From: Prevotella sp.
GTDB lineage: Bacteria > Bacteroidota > Bacteroidia > Bacteroidales > Bacteroidaceae
Direction: 5' to 3'
Length of the DNA: 64,000 nt
NCBI GenBank assembly: GCA_017428055.1
Contig: JAFRRN010000067.1
Coordinates: 1 to 64,000, forward strand
Below, piece by piece: positions 10,129 to 18,808 of the stretch. Numbering within the stretch: position 1 is the first letter of the stretch; every line of letters begins with the position of its first letter. The position numbers and the translations under genes are program-made. The notes under the pieces are model-generated. The model was given only the letters and a program-made list of their open reading frames with translations. It had not been told where the DNA came from and ran no database searches.

Positions 10129-11274
10129 TTAATAAAAAGTCCGTTTTAGCCAAAGGTCAAGAAAGCGGTCATAAATGAAATACCCATTTTGCCCTTGATA
10201 TACGAGGTCTTTTTCCTTTAATACATCCAAAGCCTTCTTGATACTACTACTATTTGGTAGTTCATATTTTTTGGCGAACTCATTGGATAGAGGCTGTGCA
10301 ACGATGTTTTCTAATGCGATAGCCTTTAACAGACTCAATTGATTGTCAGTCAGAAAGGTCATCAACATTTCATATTGGCTTGCTTTGTCTGCCAATATTC
10401 TGAGTATGGCCTCTTTCACTTGTTGGTAATCGGTCACTTTCTTTTCATATTCATAAAGACGGTTCAGTACTGATTGCAGATACCAGGTGTAACCATCAAA
10501 TTGCTGATATAATTGATGAAAAACATCTTCTGTTATTTCCCCCTTCTTTGCATGGAAGAAACGAGCGGCAAAGGCATAATAGATTTCTTCGTGAAGAGGA
10601 TTGAGCGTTAACATGGCCGTGCTTTGGTAGAATGGTCGTTTTGGTGAACCAAACATTTCATACATCAGATGTTGTTTACTGCCAGAAAAGACGAAATGGG
10701 CATTATGAATGAATTGGATATATGAACGCAGTAATGCTTCCGTGCCTTTCTCTGGGTAATCGACAATGGTCTGAAATTCGTCTATGGCAACATATACTTC
10801 CTTATTGCTTTGTTGCAGATAGTCAAAGATACTCTTAATGGTATATTCGGTGTTCGACCTATCAATGGCTATTGAGATAGTGGGAATCCCCGTAATAGGA
10901 TCAGGACTGGCGGTAGGACGCCACTTGCTGAAATAGTTGAGTATTTTTTCTATGGGTTGTCGTGTATCAAGTAGCCTTTCTTGTATGATAGCCCTACCCA
11001 ATGTCTGAACAAATTCGTATTGGTTTTGGGTATGGAAAATGTCTGTATAGATGCAAATAGCATCTTTATTTTCTTGCTTAATTCGATTAAAAGCATGTTT
11101 AATTAACCCTGTTTTCCCTATTTTTCGTGGTGAAACAAGCGTAATATTACGCCCATTTTGGAGATGAGAGATGATTTTTTCCGTCTCTTCTGTTCGATCA
11201 CAGAAATAATCTGGCCCTTCATAACCCTCATAAATAAAGGGATTCTTGGGTTGATAAGACTTTTTCTTTGCCAT
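10129..11274 (-). CDS. AAA+ ATPase of the ATPase_2 (archaeal-type) family
   Basis: This 381-aa STAND/AAA-like ATPase has the N-terminal NPFIYEGYEGPDYFCDR block typical of the Bacteroidales members. Walker A is SPRKIGKTG (residues 48-56), Walker B is VYVAIDEFQ (about 160-168) and the sensor region is FVFSGSKQHLMYEMFG. The C-terminal ~110 residues look like a winged-helix domain (LLKAIALENI...LPNSSSIKKALDVL). These genes are usually orphans and their role is unknown. A second, broken copy of the 5' end lies at 39546-39705, so the family moves or duplicates within this genome. The gene has a well-formed promoter, which argues that this copy is expressed. Confidence 0.85.
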   Translation of the reverse strand: MAKKKSYQPKNPFIYEGYEGPDYFCDRTEETEKIISHLQNGRNITLVSPRKIGKTGLIKHAFNRIKQENKDAICIYTDIFHTQNQYEFVQTLGRAIIQERLLDTRQPIEKILNYFSKWRPTASPDPITGIPTISIAIDRSNTEYTIKSIFDYLQQSNKEVYVAIDEFQTIVDYPEKGTEALLRSYIQFIHNAHFVFSGSKQHLMYEMFGSPKRPFYQSTAMLTLNPLHEEIYYAFAARFFHAKKGEITEDVFHQLYQQFDGYTWYLQSVLNRLYEYEKKVTDYQQVKEAILRILADKASQYEMLMTFLTDNQLSLLKAIALENIVAQPLSNEFAKKYELPNSSSIKKALDVLKEKDLVYQGQNGYFIYDRFLDLWLKRTFY

Positions 11275-11327
11275 AATTCATTTTACTTTTAGTGTTTCAC
11301 TTTTGGTGTAACACCTTTTGTGCAATG

Positions 11328-11358
11328 CAAAGTTAATGATTTCTATTTAATCTCCAAA
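11328..11358 (-). promoter_or_regulatory. Promoter of the AAA ATPase gene
   Basis: On the minus strand, TTTG (complement of 11355-11358) and TAACTTTG (complement of 11328-11335) are separated by 19 nt. The leader contains two short dyads, GGTGTTACACC and AGTGAAACACT, that could be operators; this is speculative. Confidence 0.7.
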
Positions 11359-11397
11359 CAATTTCATCCTTTTTTCGTCAATCATTTAATTCGGTAA

Positions 11398-11580
11398 TTC
11401 TGTGTGGTGGACGTTGTTGAGGTACTCACAGAGAGTAGGAATCCATCAGACTATATCAAGAAGATGAAAAAGCGTGACCCAGAAAAGAGCATCGACCGAG
11501 CTATTGTTGATTACAAGCGTTTAGGCAATAGTGATGAGTGGATAAACCAACGCATCAAATTTATGTTAATATTTTGTTAA
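11398..11580 (+). pseudogene. Remnant of a BRO-N/phage antirepressor-type gene
   Basis: An open frame without a start codon runs from 11398 to a TAA at 11578-11580. It encodes FCVVDVVEVLTESRNPSDY and KKMKKRDPEKS, the core of the Bro-N domain of phage antirepressors and DinD-like proteins, followed by DYKRLGNSDEWINQRIKF, a later segment of the same proteins. The two parts are joined with the intervening domain region missing, and both ends are lost. It is a decayed prophage or mobile-element fragment. Confidence 0.6.
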
Positions 11581-11796
11581 AATCAGTATTTGTTGCCACC
11601 AATGCCACACTTTTGCAACACCTTAACCTCTTATTTTTCAATAGGTTATGCGAAAGGTGACAATGTTGCAACAAAAATTTAAAATTTACAGATTAAATTC
11701 CTTTTTGCCACAGCCTATTATGTATGGAGAAGGAAAGCCTAACAAACAATGTGGTTGTGGCTGGATTCTAATCCTTCGATTTCGACACAACACATT

Positions 11797-11934
11797 ACCA
11801 GAATCGCTACCAGTGCTTGGTAACACCATTACCAACGTATGGTAACACCATTACCAACGTATGGTAACACCGTCACCAGTATGTGGTGACATCATTACCA
11901 CTATATGGTGAATGTACTACCACGCTGAGGTAGT
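11797..11934 (+). repeat. 22-bp-period tandem array of dyad units (locus 1)
   Basis: GGT recurs at exactly 22-bp steps (11819, 11841, 11863, 11885, 11907, 11929) and the right-hand [TC][TA]ACC arms recur at the same step. The first two units are identical (GGTAACACCATTACCAACGT then AT) and later ones diverge. Adjacent arms form TTACCA-N5-TGGTAA, TCACCA-N5-TGGTGA and CTACC-N7-GGTAG, so changes in one arm are matched in the other. The array ends within 15 bp of the 3' end of the DUF4831 gene. The 65-codon open frame at 11648-11845 in this region does not look like a protein. Confidence 0.85.
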
Positions 11935-11949
11935 GTAAATATAGTATTG

Positions 11950-12987
11950 TTATTGATTCACTTCCTTGATGCTTTCCAAAGCCCCCGTGATGGGGTTTAA
12001 TATCAACTTGGTGGTCTGCTTGCGCCCGAAGAGGGCACCGCTGAGGCTTTCGGTCTGTCCGAATTGCCCCATATACAGCGTGTATGTGTGGATGGGTTTC
12101 TCTTGCTGGTAGAGTGTCACCTTGATTTTGGCGGGCATGTTCACGCGCAGCCCGATGTCATCACGGTCTTTCTTGCCGCCTTCGGGGTCGGCTGCCGCTT
12201 TCTGTTCCTCTTCTATGGATATATAATAAGGTGCGCCTCCGAGGTCATCAACATCCACAAAGCCCAACTTGGAAGAGAAGCGGAAGAGCATCTCGCGCTC
12301 AACTGCCTTGGTTGGCACATACGAGATGACGACTTCCGTCGTGTCCTTGTCGGTCACTCCCTCGAATGCTTGGCGCAAAGCACGTTCCTGGGTGTCGAGT
12401 CCCTGCATCATGATGCGCATCTGCTCCCCGTCCTTGGGCATGAAATCCGCCTGCCCACGTTGCAACATGTTACGGCTTTCGCGGATGTCGTAAATCTCCT
12501 GAGCGGTAAGTTCAGCCATTTTCGCCGTGCTTCCCGCCGTGAGGATGTCTTCGTTCATATAGTCTTGCGGGTTGAGCCGTGGCTGTTTGGGGGCGGGAAG
12601 GAATGGCTTTTCTTGCGCCATCGCCTTGGGTTGGTCATTGATGGCCAGCAAGATGCCATTGTCTGAGAGATACACCTCGCCCACAGAATACTTCCTATCC
12701 ATCGACAAGGAGAAATGCTTGGCGGTGTCTGGGATGCCAACAGGCGCCATCTTTGTGTCAAGGATGCGATAGGTGACGGATGGTTTCTGTGCCACGTCGC
12801 TTTTCTTCATGTAACGGTCGGCATACATACAGAGCTGTCCTGGCTCGTATGTTGACTTCTCCACGAGAAACTTAAACTGTATCTCCGTCTTGGGAAGGTA
12901 ATACGACTTCCCGTCGGAAGGAGCCTGTGCCGATGCCAGGAGGGCAACAAGCCATGCCAGGCAGATGGTGAAAAGGGTATTTCTCAT
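11950..12987 (-). CDS. DUF4831 family exported protein
   Basis: This 345-aa protein has a signal peptide (MRNTLFTICLAWLVALLASAQ). The mature part starts YYLPKTEIQFKFLVEKSTYEPGQL and contains TAQEIYDIRESR, the recognisable DUF4831 pattern, which is restricted to Bacteroidetes. No catalytic motif is visible and no function is known. It lies directly after nnr, its start overlapping the nnr stop by a base, so the two are co-transcribed. Its 3' end abuts the 22-bp repeat array. The periplasmic location is inferred from the signal peptide. Confidence 0.8.
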   Translation of the reverse strand: MRNTLFTICLAWLVALLASAQAPSDGKSYYLPKTEIQFKFLVEKSTYEPGQLCMYADRYMKKSDVAQKPSVTYRILDTKMAPVGIPDTAKHFSLSMDRKYSVGEVYLSDNGILLAINDQPKAMAQEKPFLPAPKQPRLNPQDYMNEDILTAGSTAKMAELTAQEIYDIRESRNMLQRGQADFMPKDGEQMRIMMQGLDTQERALRQAFEGVTDKDTTEVVISYVPTKAVEREMLFRFSSKLGFVDVDDLGGAPYYISIEEEQKAAADPEGGKKDRDDIGLRVNMPAKIKVTLYQQEKPIHTYTLYMGQFGQTESLSGALFGRKQTTKLILNPITGALESIKEVNQ

Positions 12988-14510
12988 CAGTCTTCTAATT
13001 GTTTGAATGCCTTGGGGAGATAATTGATGATGTCACTGGCGATAAGACTCTCCTTGCCCAAGTCGCGGGCAGCGAGGTCGCCAGCCAAGCCATGGAGGTA
13101 CATGCCAAGCTTGCAAGCATCGCCCTGCTTGTAGCCACGGGCGCACAGGGCAGTGATGATGCCCGTCAGCACGTCGCCGCTGCCAGCGGTAGCCATGCCC
13201 GAATTGCCCGTCTGGTTGAAACAGACGCTGCCATCGGGCATACACAGGGCCGAATGATGGCCTTTCAAGAGGACATACGCCCGGATATGCTGGGCGAGGT
13301 CGCGGGCCTTAGACAACCGCTCATAGCATCCGTCACTCGTCCCGGCGCCACTCGCGAGACGCTCCAGCTCACGTGGATGGGGTGTCATGATGAGATCCTT
13401 GGGCAACTGCTGCATCCACGCCCGGTGGTTGGCAAGGATATTCAAGGCATCGGCATCCAGCACCGTGGGGCATTGCGCCCTCCTGATTTGTGCTATCAGG
13501 GCAATGGCCGTGTTCTCATGCAAGCCGATGCCGGGACCGATTCCCAAGGCATCGAAGTCGCCCGTATCCACCGCCTCGGAGAAGTACACCTCCTCACGGT
13601 CTATCTGCAAGACGGCCTCGGGGACAGACATCTGCATGACCTCATAATTGCGGCGCGGCGTATGAACGGCTACCTTGCCCACCCCGGCACGGAGACAGGC
13701 ACGGGTGGCAAGCACCGCCGCCCCCGCCATGCCGTAGCTGCCGGCAATGATGAGGGCAGTACCCATCTGCCCCTTATGGGCAAAATCGTCACGCGGACGA
13801 AGCATCGCCCTGACGTCCTCCTCTTCTAAAATGGCGTAAGGCGTCTTTGCCCTGTCGATATACTCCTGCGAAAGTCCGATGTCGATGATGCGCAGCCTAC
13901 CCACATATTGCTGGCAGTCGGCAAGCATCATCGACAGCTTGCGCAACTGGATGGTCAGAGTGAGGTCTGCCTTGATGATGTTGACATGGATGTTATACGT
14001 ATTGTCCTCAGCCATCAAGCCCGAAGGCATGTCTATGCTCACCACACGGCACGGCGACTGGTTGATGTATTTCACCAACGAGGCGAAGCCCCCACTCAAC
14101 GGTTTGTTCAAGCCCGTGCCAAACAGGCCATCGACAACCAGCGTGCTGGCATCGAGCGTGGGGGGGTCGAAGTCTAACGTAATCTCATGAAACGCCTTCA
14201 CCTTCTTGCCATCGATGAGCCTCTTCCTGTTCGTGGCGCAGTCGGGCGACAACTGGTTGTGTATATTAAAGAGGTAGACGGAAACACGGTAATTGCGCTC
14301 GGCAAGCAGCCTTGCAACCGACAAGGCGTCGCCACCGTTATTGCCCGGACCCGCGAACACGACGACCGACATGTCCGTACCCCACTCCTCCATAATGGCT
14401 GCCGACAAAGCCTTGGCAGCCCTCTCCATGAGGTCGATCGATCGAACAACCTCATTCTCTATCGTGTATTTGTCCAGCTCACGCAGCTGGCCACTCGTCA
14501 ATATCTTCAT
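12987..14510 (-). CDS. nnr: Bifunctional NAD(P)HX epimerase / ADP-dependent NAD(P)HX dehydratase
   Basis: This enzyme repairs hydrated NADH and NADPH. The N-terminal YjeF_N epimerase domain (about 1-215) has VVVFAGPGNNGGDALSVARL and VVDGLFGTGLNKPLSG. The C-terminal kinase-like dehydratase domain (about 230-505) has AGSYGMAGAAVLATRACLRA, LGIGPGIG, VLDADALN and NSGMATAGSGDVLTGII. The start is placed at ATG 14510 (MKILTSGQLRELDKYTIENE), the conserved N-terminus; the open frame extends 35 codons further upstream but that part is hydrophobic and unlike the family. The length of 507 aa is normal. The gene is divergent from the vitamin B6 operon. Confidence 0.93.
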   Translation of the reverse strand: MKILTSGQLRELDKYTIENEVVRSIDLMERAAKALSAAIMEEWGTDMSVVVFAGPGNNGGDALSVARLLAERNYRVSVYLFNIHNQLSPDCATNRKRLIDGKKVKAFHEITLDFDPPTLDASTLVVDGLFGTGLNKPLSGGFASLVKYINQSPCRVVSIDMPSGLMAEDNTYNIHVNIIKADLTLTIQLRKLSMMLADCQQYVGRLRIIDIGLSQEYIDRAKTPYAILEEEDVRAMLRPRDDFAHKGQMGTALIIAGSYGMAGAAVLATRACLRAGVGKVAVHTPRRNYEVMQMSVPEAVLQIDREEVYFSEAVDTGDFDALGIGPGIGLHENTAIALIAQIRRAQCPTVLDADALNILANHRAWMQQLPKDLIMTPHPRELERLASGAGTSDGCYERLSKARDLAQHIRAYVLLKGHHSALCMPDGSVCFNQTGNSGMATAGSGDVLTGIITALCARGYKQGDACKLGMYLHGLAGDLAARDLGKESLIASDIINYLPKAFKQLED

Positions 14511-14670
14511 ACAAGTGCAAAAGTACAAAGAATATGGCAATAACAGGAATAAATCGACAAAAAACAGACAAAAAACTTTATGACAACCCACCATCACACT
14601 CGTATGGATTGCCATTTACTATGCCAATGATTGCCCAAAGTGAAGTTTTGTTTGTCAGAAAGCGAACATA

Positions 14671-14703
14671 TTTTTGCCGTTTGACAAAAAAGTGTTTCCT
14701 TTG
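14671..14703 (+). promoter_or_regulatory. Probable promoter of the vitamin B6 operon
   Basis: TTTTTG at 14671-14676 and TTCCTTTG at 14696-14703 (one mismatch to TAnnTTTG) are 19 nt apart. The ATG at 14708 is only 4 bp past the -7 element, so the transcript would be essentially leaderless; a start at the second Met (14717) is the alternative. Confidence 0.5.
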
Positions 14704-14707
14704 CACC

Positions 14708-15610
14708 ATGAACCAAATGCGACCCATATTGACCATCACTGGCAGCGACCCCACAAGCGGGTCTGGAGTGCAAGCCGACATCCATACCATCTCCGCCCTC
14801 GGGGGAAGGGCTGTCTCCGCCATCACCTCCGTCACTGTCCAGACATCCCTTGGAATCCAGGAGTTTTACGACTTACCCGCGCATATTGTAGAAAGGCAGA
14901 TTGAGGCCGTGATGAATGACATGCAGCCCGAAGTGGTGAAGATTGGGATGGTGCGCCGTCTTGACGTGCTGGACGTGATTGTTAGGGCATTGACCAAGTA
15001 CCATCCCCGCCATATCATCTACGACCCTGTCGTGATGTCAAGTTTGGGTGAGCAAATCGTACCCATGGAAGTACACAAAGAGATTGTACGTAGGCTACTC
15101 CCCATCTGTACAATAGTAGACGTGCGACAATTGGGCGAGGAGGTGCGACAACCCTCCGTGCATGGATTGGCAAACCGCTACTCCAGTGCCGTGGCAGTGT
15201 TCTTGGGCAGAGGAGAGTCGAAGACCGAAGCCTTGCGATTGGCAAGGGAATACATCCACACACAGATTGTCCGCGCCACCGACACCCAAGGGCGCAGCAG
15301 CGATCTATACAAAAAGTTTTTAGACACCTTGGATGTTCATGTGTTGACAAACAGCGACGTGCATTTCTATGCAGAAAACCTAAATGTGAGTACACGCTAC
15401 TTGGCACAGGTGACGAAAAGGATGTGCGGGAGGTCGCCCAAGGCCATCATTGAGGAGCGTTTGATACATGAGATTGAGTTGCAACTGAACACGACGGATA
15501 AGACCGTGCAGGAAGTCGCCTACAGCTGTGGCTTCTCCTCGCAAGCGCATTTCACCAAGTTCTTTAAGAAAATGAAGGGCATCAGCCCCACCCAATTCAG
15601 GAAATCATGA
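14708..15610 (+). CDS. ThiD/pyridoxal-kinase-like domain fused to AraC DNA-binding domain
   Basis: This 300-aa fusion is probably the regulator of the pdxST genes that follow. Residues 1-190 resemble the ribokinase-fold HMP/pyridoxal kinases: [60 protein letters not shown]. Compared with ThiD the middle (nucleotide-binding region) is shortened by roughly 60 residues, and the anion-hole/catalytic GTGC motif reads GLAN (153-156) in [19 protein letters not shown]. It is therefore likely catalytically inactive. Residues 205-300 are an AraC-type double helix-turn-helix ([32 protein letters not shown]). The stop overlaps the pdxS start (ATGA). Start choice: ATG 14708, the first with family homology. 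That it senses a B6 vitamer is inference. Confidence 0.85.
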   Translation: MNQMRPILTITGSDPTSGSGVQADIHTISALGGRAVSAITSVTVQTSLGIQEFYDLPAHIVERQIEAVMNDMQPEVVKIGMVRRLDVLDVIVRALTKYHPRHIIYDPVVMSSLGEQIVPMEVHKEIVRRLLPICTIVDVRQLGEEVRQPSVHGLANRYSSAVAVFLGRGESKTEALRLAREYIHTQIVRATDTQGRSSDLYKKFLDTLDVHVLTNSDVHFYAENLNVSTRYLAQVTKRMCGRSPKAIIEERLIHEIELQLNTTDKTVQEVAYSCGFSSQAHFTKFFKKMKGISPTQFRKS

Positions 15611-16482
15611 CAACAGACAGACAAACATTGAACCGCAACTTGGCTCAAATGCTCAAGGGCGGAGTGATTATGGACGTGACAACACCCGAACAAGCCCGCA
15701 TTGCAGAACAAGCGGGAGCATGTGCTGTAATGGCATTGGAGCGCATCCCTGCCGACATCCGTGCCGCCGGCGGCGTATCGCGCATGAGCGACTCCAAGAT
15801 GATCAAGGGCATCCAGCAAGCCGTGTCCATCCCCGTGATGGCAAAATGCCGCATCGGACATATCGCCGAGGCGCAAATCCTGCAAGCCATCGAGATTGAC
15901 TATATCGACGAGAGCGAAGTGTTGAGTCCTGCGGACAACATCTACCACATCGACAAGACACAGTTTGACGTGCCTTTCGTGTGTGGCGCAAAGAACTTAG
16001 GCGAGGCGTTGCGCCGCATTGCCGAGGGTGCCACAATGATCCGCACCAAGGGAGAACCCGGCACGGGTGATGTGGTGCAAGCCGTCAGCCATATCCGATT
16101 GATGCAAAGTGAGATACGTAGGTTGGTCTCCATGTCGAATGACGAACTCTTCGAGGCAGCCAAGCAACTGCAAGCTCCCTACGACTTGGTGAGATATGTC
16201 CATGAAAACGGGAAGTTGCCCGTGGTGAACTTCGCTGCCGGGGGCGTGGCGACACCCGCCGATGCCGCCCTGATGATGCTCTTGGGAGCGGAAGGTGTGT
16301 TTGTGGGTAGCGGCATCTTCAAGAGTGGCAACCCCGCCAAACGTGCTGCAGCCATCGTGAAAGCCGTCACCAATTACACCGATGCCAAGCTCTTGGCAGA
16401 ATTGAGCGAGGACTTGGGCGAGGCGATGGTAGGCATCAATGAGCAGGAAATAGAACTATTGATGGCGGAGAGGGGCAAATGA
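15607..16482 (+). CDS. pdxS: Pyridoxal 5'-phosphate synthase subunit PdxS
   Basis: This is the lyase subunit that builds PLP from ribose-5-phosphate, glyceraldehyde-3-phosphate and ammonia supplied by PdxT. The Schiff-base lysine lies in [10 protein letters not shown] (Lys80) and the second essential lysine in [11 protein letters not shown] (Lys148). [20 protein letters not shown] and [18 protein letters not shown] are highly conserved. The length, 291 aa, is typical. It overlaps the regulator upstream and pdxT downstream, each by 4 bp, indicating translational coupling. Confidence 0.97.
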   Translation: MTTDRQTLNRNLAQMLKGGVIMDVTTPEQARIAEQAGACAVMALERIPADIRAAGGVSRMSDSKMIKGIQQAVSIPVMAKCRIGHIAEAQILQAIEIDYIDESEVLSPADNIYHIDKTQFDVPFVCGAKNLGEALRRIAEGATMIRTKGEPGTGDVVQAVSHIRLMQSEIRRLVSMSNDELFEAAKQLQAPYDLVRYVHENGKLPVVNFAAGGVATPADAALMMLLGAEGVFVGSGIFKSGNPAKRAAAIVKAVTNYTDAKLLAELSEDLGEAMVGINEQEIELLMAERGK

Positions 16483-17024
16483 TCGCGGTATTGGCATTGC
16501 AGGGAGCTTTCATCGAACATGAGCAGACGCTTCACCGACTCGGCGTGGAGACGTTTGAAGTCAGGCAGAGGAAAGACTGGGACAAACCCAAGGACGCACT
16601 CATCATCCCCGGAGGCGAGTCTACGGTACAAGCCAAATTGCTGCACGACCTCGGTCTCTTCAATCCCATCCGTGAGGCAATAGCCGAAGGGTTGCCAGTC
16701 TTCGGCACATGCGCAGGATTGATACTGCTTTCCCCTATGTGTTTAGGCACGATGGACATCGCCGTTCGCAGAAACGCCTACGGGAGGCAACTCGGCAGCT
16801 TCCATGCCATTCATGCCATGAAGGGTGTCGGCGACGACATCCCCATGACCTTCATCCGCGCCCCATATATAGAAAAGGTGAATACCGACAAGGTGGAGGT
16901 GTTGGCAGAAGTGGATAGCCATATCGTTGCCGCAAGGCAAGCCAACCAATTGGTCACCGCCTTCCATCCTGAACTGAATGACGACCTACGGGTGCATCGC
17001 TATTTCTTGAATAGGGTTGTTTAA
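16479..17024 (+). CDS. pdxT: Pyridoxal 5'-phosphate synthase glutaminase subunit PdxT
   Basis: This is a class I glutamine amidotransferase delivering ammonia to PdxS. The triad is Cys78 in FGTCAGLIL, His163 and Glu165 in TAFHPELN; the oxyanion strand IPGGEST (44-49) is present. The 181-aa length is slightly short of the usual 185-200 but complete. It starts 4 bp inside pdxS. A 60-bp palindrome 15 bp after the stop may end transcription. Confidence 0.96.
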   Translation: MIAVLALQGAFIEHEQTLHRLGVETFEVRQRKDWDKPKDALIIPGGESTVQAKLLHDLGLFNPIREAIAEGLPVFGTCAGLILLSPMCLGTMDIAVRRNAYGRQLGSFHAIHAMKGVGDDIPMTFIRAPYIEKVNTDKVEVLAEVDSHIVAARQANQLVTAFHPELNDDLRVHRYFLNRVV

Positions 17025-17038
17025 CGAAAGATTCTGGA

Positions 17039-17098
17039 ACGAACACGAATACCACGAATGAAACGAATATTCGTTAGATTCGTGGTATTCGCGTTCGT
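17039..17098. repeat. 60-bp near-perfect palindrome with 9-bp internal period (copy A)
   Basis: The left arm (17039-17068) and right arm (17069-17098) pair at 27 of 30 positions with no loop. Inside, ACGAAT recurs at 17045, 17054 and 17063, and its complement ATTCGT/ATTCGC at 17069, 17078 and 17087, so the unit is ACGAAT-N3 with a 9-bp step. Diverged relatives lie at 20633-20695 and 26016-26077. Confidence 0.85.
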
Positions 17099-17155
17099 CT
17101 GTCAATATGATTAGCAATAAATAATGAATGGTTACTTATCTTGTTTTGCTAAAAG

Positions 17156-18055
17156 TTATAGCAAATCAATTTCTTCTATTGCCAAGCCTGTTATTTCAGC
17201 AATGGTTTCCGTATCATATCCCTTGGCTTTCATCTTACGGACTGTTTCGGTCTTCTCCTCTTGGCGACCTTTTTCCATTCCTTTTTCCATTCCTAATTCT
17301 TCACCCTCTTTCTTTCCTTTTCTAAAGGCGGTCTCCATGGTGCTTGTATAGTCCCAGTATTCCTTGAGACTCGCCTCGTATTGCTGCCGTTCCGCATTCG
17401 TGTACTTGGCTATCTCGGCTTGCTCAAAGAGCTTCTTGAATACTCGGTCTTGCAACGCCTCGGGGCGTTCCAACAAGCGCGATAGGTTGCGTAGAACGAA
17501 CATCCACTTGTCGAACATCGTCACCAGCTCGTCCTCCGTCTTGTTGAACTTGGGCATCTCAAGGTACACGAAAGTCAGCTTGTCATAGAACACGTGGTTG
17601 TCCTCCACATCCTTCAACTTGATTTCATGGCGGTACTTGTCCACAGGGTATTCACCATTGGGAAACGTGAAGTTGAGAACGCCCACCGTATAGATGTTGT
17701 CCAGACGGTAGTCCCATTTCTGCCCCTTTGGCGCTTGCTCGCGGATGGCAAACGTGGAGTAGTAGATGCTGCGGTCTTTGAAGTAGGCTTGCTCCGCCTT
17801 TTGCATCTCCACAATGAATCGGCTGCCGTCTTTAGCCAAGCAGTACACGTCGAAGATAGAGCGGCGGTCGCCATAGCCGTCTCCCAGATTCTCGCCGTTC
17901 AGGTATTGCACGTCTTCAATCTCGCTCTCCGTATGGCAGAAAAGGGAGTTGAGAAAACTGATGAGCAAGTCCTTGTTCATTTCCGTGCCAAACAGCTTCT
18001 TGAAACCGAAATCGGTGTACGGATTGATGTATTTCTCCTTACTTTCCCCTGGCAT
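17156..18055 (-). CDS. Rpn family recombination-promoting nuclease / PD-(D/E)XK transposase-like protein
   Basis: This 299-aa protein belongs to the PDDEXK_2/Rpn family widespread in Bacteroidales. It opens INPYTDFGFKKLFGTEMNK, followed by FDVYCLAKDGSRFIVEMQK, which carries the catalytic D-x(n)-E-x-Q/K of the PD-(D/E)XK fold. The C-terminus (from about 240) is a charged helix with GKKEGEELGMEKGMEKG, a repeat often length-variable in the family, ending TIAEITGLAIEEIDLL. Homologues cleave DNA and promote RecA-independent recombination. The -7 element TACCTTTG (complement of 18094-18101) precedes it. Its neighbours are repeats and remnants, consistent with an accessory segment. Confidence 0.85.
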   Translation of the reverse strand: MPGESKEKYINPYTDFGFKKLFGTEMNKDLLISFLNSLFCHTESEIEDVQYLNGENLGDGYGDRRSIFDVYCLAKDGSRFIVEMQKAEQAYFKDRSIYYSTFAIREQAPKGQKWDYRLDNIYTVGVLNFTFPNGEYPVDKYRHEIKLKDVEDNHVFYDKLTFVYLEMPKFNKTEDELVTMFDKWMFVLRNLSRLLERPEALQDRVFKKLFEQAEIAKYTNAERQQYEASLKEYWDYTSTMETAFRKGKKEGEELGMEKGMEKGRQEEKTETVRKMKAKGYDTETIAEITGLAIEEIDLL

Positions 18056-18239
18056 AAATAATGATTTTTAGTTATGATTCTTGTTTACAGATACAAAGGT
18101 ACGAAAAAACTTCAATATCGTCAGCCATTCTTTCCCATTTTTTGAATGAAAGGCTTGGCACTTGCGGATATTATTCGTACTTTTGCCAAAGATTCTTTGA
18201 GAGCATTCACATTAGTAACTGATTAAACATTCACCAAGA

Positions 18240-18425
18240 AACAGAAAGTACACCATTCATTTCGGGATGTAAGCCGCACGGGTGCGGCTCGCCCACAGGG
18301 GAACTCAGACAGAGTCCATTAAACAGACGGACTGTGCGTCGTTCCCATTCGTACTTTTTTGGATAATGAGCTTTTAGCTCTTGTTCTCACATTTCGAATA
18401 CTTTACGTCTTTATCTTTTGTATCG
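18240..18425. other. Structured intergenic sequence with nested inverted repeats
   Basis: GCCGCAC (18273-18279) pairs with GTGCGGC (18282-18288). GGGAAC (18299-18304) pairs with GTTCCC (18341-18346), enclosing AGTCC/GGACT (18313-18317/18329-18333). The following TTCGTACTT...GCTCTTGTTCT...CGAATAC (18349-18403) resembles the stretch just upstream of the 6S-like candidate at 61637-61682. No protein frame is visible. It could be an RNA gene or a mobile fragment; I cannot assign a strand with confidence. Confidence 0.45.
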
Positions 18426-18608
18426 TCCATGATATGATGGATTTTGTTTGGCGCAAAGATACAAATAAATAACGGGGGCACAAAGAAATTTAACTGAAAA
18501 TTATAGCAAAACTTTGCCAATAAAATGATAAATTACTCCAATTTATTTGTATTAGTTCACAAAATAGTTTGAAATCTGTGCATAATATCTGCCCGATTAT
18601 GCTATTTT

Positions 18609-18650
18609 AGGCGGAAACCCCGATAAAATCAGAGGTTCCGCCTTTTCTCT
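18609..18650 (+). terminator. Terminator-like hairpin without an upstream protein gene
   Basis: AGGCGGAA (18609-18616) pairs with TTCCGCCT (18636-18643), extended by CC/GG past a one-base bulge, and is followed by TTTTCTCTTTCC. On the plus strand nothing coding precedes it for 1.5 kb, so it may end a non-coding transcript from the 18.3-kb structured region. Confidence 0.45.
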
Positions 18651-18808
18651 TTCCCTATTGTTCCGCCATTTTCCCGACAGGTGACGAGAATATGTTACAT
18701 TTTATTATTCATTTGTGTAATAATTGTTAAATTCTCGCTCGCTAAAAGTGTATTCCTTTTTTTTGCAATATATTTGCAAAAAAAATAGTGAACATAAACA
18801 ATTATAAT

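Noticed and set aside
11648-11845. Small 65-aa ORF
   Set aside because: It overlaps the repeat array, lacks a promoter and has no protein-like composition.
11819-11940. Possible CRISPR array
   Set aside because: The 22-bp units are contiguous with no spacers, they decay steadily, and no cas genes are present.
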